Shown here: piece after piece, positions 56,682-64,000 of the stretch
Layout of the letters: every line of letters begins with the position of its first letter
How positions within the stretch are numbered: position 1 is the first letter of the stretch
DNA from: Antedon mediterranea
Lineage: Eukaryota; Echinodermata; Crinoidea; Comatulida; Antedonidae
Direction: 5' to 3'
DNA: 64,000 bases
NCBI RefSeq assembly: GCF_964355755.1
Contig: NC_092674.1
Span: 14,329,001-14,393,000, forward strand
Translations under genes and position numbers: made by a program
The notes under the pieces: generated by a model
The model's input: only the letters and a program-made list of their open reading frames with translations
The model's database searches: none
What the model was told of the DNA's origin: nothing

Positions 56682-56817
56682 AAAAATACATACAGGAGCT
56701 ATTTTGGCTTGGTATTATGTACAAAAGCCCTAGAAAACATCTTATTTTATTGTTTTAGTTTTCTTCAGAAATATAACTTTTGATTTCATATTTTAAATAC
56801 GATATTTGTATTCGAGT

Positions 56818-57368
56818 ATTATAATACAGTATGTATAATTTTTCAATACAGGTAGTTTTTTTTTTTTTTGTCTACTTGCTTAATTTCTGTTGCAAAACGC
56901 TGTGATGGAAATGTTGCTTTCCACGTAAACGTACTGCAAGTGCAGATATTAGAGAGGTTTCGCAATCTTACGAATACGATAACGAAAACCTGCTGGAGTT
57001 TTGGAAAACCAAGAATGCGTAAAAAAAATGATGCTTCAACATGCTTATGCGTGGGCTGAAGACAAAATATTAGGCCTAAATTGAATTGGCTTGTTTTTAT
57101 TATAATCTATAGTTTACTTAAATATTGAAAATATTTTGCTATAAAATTATGATTACGTTATTGTGAATCTTTTGTTATCGTTAAATTTATAAACACAGTT
57201 CAACAATTTTCCTATTCCTGTCAATCGAATTTCATTAAACTAAAATGTTTCGATTTCCCATTTTTCTACCAAATCGGAATTGGAAAACCTTATTCTTGAT
57301 GGTAATGATTATTATGTATGTATTATTACACTGTATAATCGATGAAGGAAACATTCATGTGTAAATAT

Positions 57369-57399
<31 letters not shown>

Positions 57400-57575
57400 T
57401 CTCATCCGTTTAGTTTATCATTTATTCAGTGCATAGGCTTCACTGGTAATTGTATTAAAATAAGTGCAAAGTACAACAATTTAGACAAAACAGTACGGTA
57501 TTCAGTACATTCAGTTTCTCAATAACTGTTACGGAGCCTATTTGTACAAAAGATGGTGGACCGATAACGTACACC
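56818..57575. other. Unit 2-specific stretch
   Basis: Not found in units 1 or 3. It holds a poly-T run near 56,856, a (ta)n run at about 57,368-57,399, and a short protein-like frame near 56,933-57,025 (SYEYDNENLLEFWKTKN) that hints at a transposase tail but is too short to name. Confidence 0.35.
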
Positions 57576-58533
57576 TTAAACACAGAATGGATCTTTTTTT
57601 CATTTTGGAGGAGATGGTAATAACAGTCCGTCGTCGTTTCAGCAAAGATATCTCCGAGTTGGAATAAGAAACAACAAAACATATCCATCTAGTGCACTGT
57701 TTTACGATGAAGTTATGTGGAGAACCCACTGTGATCTACTGTAGCTAAAGTAACCGATATTAGCTTCGATGGTTCACTATGGCAAGAAGCATTACTGTTT
57801 TTGATGATCAACTTTAGATAGCATGGTAACCAACTTAGTGATGTTGCAAGATTTTAAGATGCATGGCCCTTAATGATTTATATGAAGTAGGATTTTCTAA
57901 AAAGAAATACTTCAATAAAGAGTCATAATACTGTAGGTTGAAGCCTTGCAAGTACCAACACAAAGCGTTACTGGAATTCATCAAATCCACAAGATATAAT
58001 AATGTTTGGAGTATCAACCTTGACTTCAACTGATGGACGTGCTGTCTATAACGCAAAAGCTAAAGAGACCTCTCATTCAACGTCATCTCTAAAGTGAAAC
58101 TATTTGCCAATTATTGCATTCATAACACAATTCCAAGTACTGAAGACGCTGGAAATTGCAAACAGACTTTGTAAGTGAACGAGAAAAAGGTGTTAAAATG
58201 CTACTAAATGCTTCTCCGTGAGAGTTAAACACAGGAAGACACCAATCATATACGAACACCATCCTTTCTAGTATTTGTACTCAGTCAAGTTAGATTGGTC
58301 AACCCATATAAACTAAATCACCAATAAAGCAAACAGAATACTAAGATTGCGCAACATAAATCTATATAGTACAATTGTAGTAGGAATATTAAACTTATAG
58401 CTTATAAATATCTTATTCGACCTAAGCTTGAGTAATGTTTTGACGCTTGGCCAAATCACGCATCGGACATGTACAAGCTATATTTGCAGCTAAACACATA
58501 GCACAATAATACGAGGATGCTTCGATGCAACCA
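57576..58533. other. Unit 2 end, faint LINE relic
   Basis: Paralogue of 49,830-50,770. No gene was seen. Confidence 0.4.
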
Positions 58534-60069
58534 TTAGCCTAATTTTTGGTGATTTTATGGATTTTAGCACCGTGACCTCTGACTACAGTTGATACAAATT
58601 GTTGCTCATTGTTTATGTTAGATATTATCCTATTATATGCCTAGATAGATATTAGGCCATGTTATTATTATATAGGCCAGGAACTTTGTTAACGTCTATA
58701 TTTTGTATGGTAAATACACATACGCCCGTATTCTTAAACCGGACTTTAGTCGTAGTTCGAGCTAAAACTTGATGAATGACATCATTTTAATTCATAAACA
58801 AAACTTCAACTAAATCGGCGACGAAATCAGGCCAACCTCGGCTAAATCGAGACGGATTTTGATCGATGGCGCAGGCTAAATCGCCGACTAAATGGTATTT
58901 AAACGAGGTTTATAAAAAAATATGACAGTCGTTGAGTTTTTATATTGGCCAGATATTGAAGAATGAAATATCTATTTTTATATTAGTTGAATTAAATATG
59001 CATTGGTATAATGTTGATGCAAATCATGTTTATTTACAACCTTATACAAATTACATAAATTTCTTCACGCAAGTCCGCGATAGAACGTTTATAGCGCTTT
59101 CTTGTCACACTATGATGTACGTGATTCGTCGCGATCATACTTTGTTGGAGGCCTATAAAATATGGAAGTTTTTGTTTGTTGTTACTGAAAAGTACTTTAC
59201 TTTTAAATTAATACTGATCTTGTTTCTATAATAAACGATTAAGATTATATTTCATGTATAGTCCTGATGCGTAAAAAGTTTTGTTATAACAAAATGGAAA
59301 GTGATATTAATGCGCAAAATTTCGTTATTTATCATTGGCCCATTTTAATTTATGATATTTATTAAAATAGCCTTTGTTACCCAGACGTGTAAAACTCGAC
59401 TAAAGCTCGACTTCATTAAGACAAACTGCAAACTTCTTCTATGAATCGACTTTGAAGTATTAGCTCAAACTAGTACTTTTTGAAGTCGAAGTTCGAACTA
59501 TGACTAAAGTTCGGTTTAAGAATAACGGGCGTAAATGGCTATTTAAATTATATGGAGTAGGGAAATATATTATAAAGAGCGTTACCTTCGCAATAAGCAA
59601 TTCAAAGTTTAATATTTTAAATGTGAACGTACCCCCCCCCCCCCCTCCCCTAATTCATCAAATGTGCCATGACAAGGACAGTAATCGGTGATACCATTCA
59701 AAACACACATTTGGCTTTGATTAAATTTAATTCAATAGTTTGGAGTCATTTTATAACAAGTAATTTCCAGGGTTCGAATTGTATACGATTAATAATTCAA
59801 CGTATCTGTATTATTTGTTCATGTAGTCGACATGTATGCTGTTGTACACACAGCCTTGCTTACACTTATTTATTTACGCCTAAACTTCACTACAGTACAA
59901 TAGAACCTCTCTTAATTTTCGAACACCCCTATTCAGGGAACGAGAACTCAGACTGCTAAAAGAAACAACACTACAAAAGCAAACAGGGATTAAGAACTCT
60001 AACTGAGAAAGAAACAAAATCATAAAAGCAAATACAAAAAATGACTAAATAATTATATTCATCATTATT
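58534..60069. repeat. Tandem array unit 3 (truncated)
   Basis: Aligns with 35,696-37,436 and 50,771-52,463 but is visibly more diverged (roughly 5% in the sampled 300 bp, against 1-2% between units 1 and 2). It lacks the tRNA-SINE. It ends at atcattatt, inside the terminal-exon homology. Confidence 0.85.
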
Positions 60070-60300
60070 AATACAAAACTTCGGTACTTTCTCTGGTTCG
60101 AAATTTGTTATTGGATAATCGTTGGTTGCTAAATTTTCAATTCTTCTAGATTTATTCAGTCAGTCCAGATCAATTATTAAGAGACAATTATCGAAAGGTG
60201 AGGTTCCAAAGGTGACCTTTTATTAGGTGTTCTTTGTATTCTAAAACCATCTGTGGGCGCGACCTAGATGGTACGCGAGCGAATTGAGCAATACGTCTAG
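60070..60300 (+). mobile_element. Helitron 3' end fragment (H4)
   Basis: The terminal ~65 bp (aaaccatctgtgggcgcgac, then ctagatggtacgcgagcgaa and ttgagcaatacgt) plus CTAG before T match the end of H1 in inverse. The hairpin arms are partly mutated. The 5' extent is unclear; nothing else was recognised in 60,070-60,230. Confidence 0.6.
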
Positions 60301-61207
60301 TATTATTAAATATCGTCAACAAAATGATAATGTTACTACTGGACAAGTGGTGGCCAATATAAACATAATAATAACCACCAAATATAATTATTGTTACTCA
60401 CTCTACCCGAAGACAATTCCTAAACGAATCGGATAGAGCAAAAGACAAGCAATGCACCAAACGTTGCCACTTTTAAGAATAAATTGAACACCATTAAAGA
60501 TGTATTGTCCCCCTGAACAAACATTTTTTTTTTTTAAAGGCCATTTTAATGATACATAAAAGTTATTCACTTTGAAAAAAAATTGGATCAAAAAAAAAAT
60601 TATTTACCTTAGAAAATCGTAATTTAAAGTAAAAAATAGTCAACCGGAAGTCGGTTGGCTGGCAGCTAGCTGGCTTCCGGTTTAAATTAACCCTTGACCT
60701 GAATTAGCTTATGAATTATGCATATTGTATGATTCTTGTGCGTGTATGTGACCTCTAGGTCATCAGAAAAAAAATACGACGTGATATGGCGAGACGACGA
60801 TGTGGGAAAGTTCTGTAGTTTAACAACAAAAAAACAACTCCTACTTGAAGAAAAGACTATGGCTAGGCCCTAGCATATTGGTAAGTAAGAACTGTAGTTT
60901 CTATGGTGCAGCTTTGTTAGTTAGTATAGGAAGCCTAGCTAGCCCATTACAGCTGTAATGGGCTAGCTAGTGTACTATCCCCTATCTATTGGCTAGCTAG
61001 GCCTAGAGTAGTAGCTAGTCTAGTAGTAGTAGTAGTACTAGGCCTAGTTGTAGGCCTGAGTGAGGGTTCACCCTGAGTGAGTAGCAGGCCTAGCTAATAC
61101 TAATAGATACAACTTGTAAGCCTTATTAATACTTATTGCCAACCTAGCTTTAAATAGGATTAGGCCTATAACATTAATCTGTGAGCATGGAGTAAGGAAT
61201 AAGGTTT

Positions 61208-61248
61208 TAGCATGGAGGTATAAAAATAAAATATTTTATACCTCCATG
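61208..61248. repeat. Hairpin in E2
   Basis: Arms catggaggtataaaa and ttttatacctccatg around taaaata. Compare the palindrome in E1 at 11,755. Confidence 0.85.
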
Positions 61249-61783
61249 GTTTTATTGTGACTTGTGTGAATTTCGACACCACCAACTCGTCTTATTTTTA
61301 GTATAATACTATAATATTTAATAATAATCTTTAATTTATCATTATTCATATCACTTTTCATTCATTTTAAAACATATAATTTTCTTTTCTATGTAGAGTT
61401 TGTGATTAAAAAAAATTATACATAAAAGCAGCAAAACTCAAAAAGCGAAAACTTGTGAATGGCTGCCAAAAATAGAAAATAAGGTCACCACCAGGGCCAG
61501 GAGAGATTATGGTGCTTGGTTTTTCCTTCATGATTAATTAGATTTTAATGCTAATATAAATTTGTGAAAATTGTAACTAGGCCTATACTGTACATCCAAT
61601 AATGTAATTATTTTAGAGAAAATGACCAAATAATCTAAGTTAAATATTTTTTGGAATGTGTACTTTACAGTACTTAGTACCGTTATGTTGAAAATTCTTC
61701 CAAAGCAATAACGTTCAAACCAACATTCACACAATTAAACTTTTTATGTACATATTTTAATAAATAATGTCTTTCTTTTAATA

Positions 61784-62021
61784 GGTATTAACACACTTGA
61801 ATGAACAATATGAGCAAGTAGTGGAAAATGGTGAAGAAATCAACACAAAATGTGGTAGCAACATTCACAATATTTATTTGAACGTTTCTTACTATGACAC
61901 TTTAAAATGGATGAACAATCACAGAAGACAAGCTATTGCTGTAATGCCACAATTAACACATCAATTAATAGTTGAAAATAAATTGTCAACAATAATGCAG
62001 AAATTCAATGAAATATACTAG
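61784..62021 (+). CDS. Possible terminal exon inside E2, unknown protein
   Basis: After ctttcttttaatag, a typical acceptor, an open frame reads VLTHLNEQYEQVVENGEEIN, TKCGSNIHNIYLNVSYYDTL, KWMNNHRRQAIAVMPQLTHQ, LIVENKLSTIMQKFNEIY, then TAG at 62,019-62,021. It is about 78 codons. The sequence looks like a soluble, partly helical protein end and not like random translation. I do not recognise it. It could be a transposon gene remnant or host sequence carried by the element. AATAAA-like signals are absent nearby, and no upstream exon was identified. Confidence 0.35.
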
Positions 62022-63170
62022 TAATTAACTCATTTTTTACTGTACTGTACTGTAAATCTTCACACATTAAAATGATGGTGATTTTATCTCATGTACTGTA
62101 GTAGTATTTTTTATTTATTTAATGCTGTATACAAATGTTATTGCTCTAATTATGAAAACTATACAACATTTTAAAAGCTGGAAAACAACCAACACATTTG
62201 CCTAATGCTTTATGATAGTCATCCAATATTTATCTTGTGTTCCACTACCGAGTCTACTGCCAGTTGCCTTTAAAATGCTGTATGGGTGTAACTTCTGTTC
62301 CAGTCTTCATTAGCTTAAGTCTATAAATTGAAAAACAATGATGTATAAATACAAAAGTCAAATAGAAAAGTTAAATATTTCACAATTTATTGCATACATA
62401 TAATTATTATTTCTGTACATGAATCTGAAGTTTTCAATTTGGGGTACTAATGTACAGTAAGGAATCCCTGAAAAGTGCATCTCCTCCCTAAAAAAGGCCT
62501 ATTCTAATTACTAGTGTTTTCGTTTTGGTTGCTATCAACAACAATCTATTCTACCGTCAACTTCTTTGGTACTGTATGCTGATCATTTTCCAAATGTTCG
62601 TTTTTTGACTTCAAAATTAATTCGAGCTCCAAATGTATATCAGTGGTACATCAACATAGTAGGCCTATTTCCTGTAGCTAGTTGTGGAGTGATGGCTTAG
62701 CTAGGTGAGTACGACATATAGGACCTAGCTAGGCCTCAAAGTGGGTTCCCGTCTACTTTTCTGACCCGATTATCTGCCTGCCTACAGCTGCTGCTACACT
62801 ACACTACACAGTAGTAAACTACAGTACTAACTAGGCCTAGGCCCTACTAGACAGTAGAAGTAGGCTTATATTATAGCCCTAGCCTAGATAGCTAAGCCTA
62901 TAACTATACGCCAAAAACTATTATAGGAGGATGTGTCATTCATCTAAAATAGAATTCTACTTACCAGCAAATTAACGGCAGAGCTTTTTACATCATACCA
63001 TCAGGGAAACCCCAGCACTTTCTTCTGTTCTTCGCACATGTTTGTTTACGTGGTGAACAGATCGGATCTCCCCTGTTTGGATACTCATTAACATATCATG
63101 CATATTTATGAGCTGTTAGCTAACCATCGTTATTTTGGAATTTCTGAACTTATGAGTTCGAAAAAATGGT
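62022..63170. other. E2 interior, no gene seen
   Basis: AT-rich, then a TAGGCCTA-rich stretch at 62,640-62,920. No feature beyond the transposon itself. Confidence 0.5.
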
Positions 63171-63326
63171 AAACTTATTTTGATTTTTTATAAGCGAAAT
63201 CAATATTTTTTTCGGATTTTTTTTCGGCGAAAGTGAATAACTTTATTATAACTACAAAATGGTCTATTCAAAATTTGATTTTTTTCATCTTTATTTTTCA
63301 TGTTTTGGGGGACAATACAACTTTAA

Positions 63327-64000
63327 CAATTAATTTCGTAAAAGCATATTTTGTCATTAATTATCCTTTTTTTTAATTGTTTGCTCTTTTTGGAAGTCAA
63401 CAATACTAATACAGATATATGTAACTTGTATTATCATATTTTTGTGACGTCGTTTGTGGTACACAATACTTAGTTGCATATTTTCCACCTGTGGGTTGGT
63501 TTAAATAGACGAGGTATTTGTAAAAGGAAAAGTTAGGTTGTGCACAACGAATGAATAAAGTGAACGGTACCAAGTAAGATGTATTGTTTATTTATATTCT
63601 AAGCATAACAATATAAGCACTTTATTAGTTTATTAGTCGCTGTTTGCGTTTTTTCACGTTCGAACACGGTATCGTTGACCTAAACGCAACTCTATTAAAC
63701 TGTTCGCCGAGTGTCGCATTGATTGCAACACACTGCGTTGATTGCAAGGTAGCAAACGCCGCCAAGACAATGTAATGTACATTGGCGCAATGTTCCGGGA
63801 GTGTGCAGTTTAGTGTTTACATTTTGTTGATAAGTCAGTCTGTGGAGCACATGCTTAGGAAGTTAATAATGTTTCTTTTCTTTTAGTTTTAAAGTTTTAA
63901 ATTTATAATTCGCCTTCAATTATCGTACGAAGGAAGAAAAATTAAATCCACCACTTTTAAACAAGATGATTTGAGCAGAGGCAGATCAACGAAATTATTC
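63327..64000. other. Right edge of window, no firm gene
   Basis: Moderately CpG-containing sequence at 63,640-63,800. From about 63,893 a plus-strand frame without ATG (IRLQLSYEGRKIKSTTFKQ and on) is still open at the window end, after a pyrimidine tract ending ttcttttcttttag at about 63,885. It may be the start of an exon, but an in-frame stop lies directly after that acceptor, so it is unproven. Confidence 0.25.

Larger units (their letters stand above)
50771..58533. repeat. Tandem array unit 2 (7.8 kb)
   Basis: The least disturbed unit. It begins ttagcctaacagttttgtga. It lacks the large insertions of unit 1 and so provides their empty sites at 54,970 and 55,435. It has its own ~750-bp stretch at 56,818-57,575, with a (ta)n run near 57,370. 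Confidence 0.9.
60499..63322. mobile_element. TTAA-flanked DNA transposon E2 (2.8 kb)
   Basis: TTAA lies at 60,495-60,498 and 63,323-63,326. The ends are agatgtattgtccccctgaa and the inverse of agttgtattgtcccccaaaa. Inverted similarity extends for about 150 bp (agttattcactttg / caaagtgaataact-like). No transposase domain is visible. The interior is strongly enriched in TAGGCCTA and gctagc words, like E1, but the two are not otherwise alike. A possible exon lies at 61,784. Confidence 0.75.

Noticed and set aside
56868-57059. 63-codon ORF in the unit 2-specific stretch
   Set aside because: An overlapping frame looks slightly more protein-like (ENLLEFWKTKN), and neither is long enough to support a gene.
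36101-59231. 99-codon ORF (MSCYIGQILKNEISIF...) repeated in all three array units
   Set aside because: Almost every difference between units changes an amino acid (for example Gly to Arg, Ala to Thr, Lys to Met), so there is no sign of selection on the protein. Its conservation is explained by unit duplication.
1-64000. CRISPR arrays, operons, bacterial promoters or prophage
   Set aside because: Gene density, splice signals, SINEs and LINEs show a eukaryotic nuclear genome. No regularly spaced identical repeats of CRISPR type were seen.
1-64000. LTR retrotransposons or endogenous viral copies
   Set aside because: No paired long terminal repeats, gag/protease/integrase motifs or viral structural genes could be recognised. 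All RT sequences carry non-LTR or Penelope-type motifs.

Overview
The window looks like nuclear DNA of an AT-rich animal genome, most likely a marine deuterostome invertebrate such as an echinoderm. The evidence is many decayed non-LTR retrotransposons, Penelope-like elements, Helitrons, tRNA- and 5S-derived SINEs, canonical GT-AG exon borders, and very frequent use of the palindrome TAGGCCTA, which I associate (from memory) with echinoderms and relatives. Nothing bacterial or viral was seen. No complete ordinary host gene can be assembled from the sequence alone.

The host signal is a repeatedly duplicated ankyrin-repeat locus on the minus strand. Six separate 99-nt exons (about 6.0, 9.7, 19.3, 31.9, 38.5 and 53.6 kb) each encode exactly one 33-residue ankyrin repeat. 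Each is phase 0 at both ends and has the same flanking intron sequence. Two of them (38.5 and 53.6 kb) are followed by an in-phase candidate terminal exon with a stop codon. The exons sit in duplicated modules of one to several kb whose introns are filled with mobile DNA.

Layout. 0-5.5 kb: TAGGCCTA-rich DNA, a LINE 3' end, a MITE, then repeat family F1 with a LINE relic. 5.5-11.3 kb: ankyrin modules 1 and 2, the first split by an RTE-like LINE. 11.3-12.9 kb: a TTAA-flanked DNA transposon. 13-16 kb: a second F1+LINE copy and an L2-like relic. 16-17.6 kb: a minus-strand Helitron carrying a nested 5S-derived SINE and a LINE tail. 17.8-22.9 kb: F1 copies, ankyrin module 3, a tRNA-SINE. 22.9-28.75 kb: a Rex1-like LINE split by a 3.85-kb fold-back element whose two long arms both carry an XPG/FEN1-like nuclease gene. 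28.75-35.7 kb: Helitron ends, ankyrin module 4, a 495-bp tandem duplication and a Helitron with a nested LINE. 35.7-60.07 kb: a tandem array of three related units (15.1, 7.8 and 1.5 kb). Unit 1 has been enlarged by a LINE that itself contains a Penelope-like element, a Rex1-like LINE, and a second Penelope-like element with a well-formed hammerhead ribozyme. 60.2-60.3 kb: a Helitron 3' end. 60.5-63.3 kb: a second TTAA transposon with long inverted ends and a possible captured exon.

The duplicated units act as internal empty sites: for at least six insertions the unoccupied paralogous sequence is present elsewhere in the window, so borders and relative age can be read directly. Coordinates of repeat edges are good to about 1-10 bp where an empty site exists and to tens of bp elsewhere.
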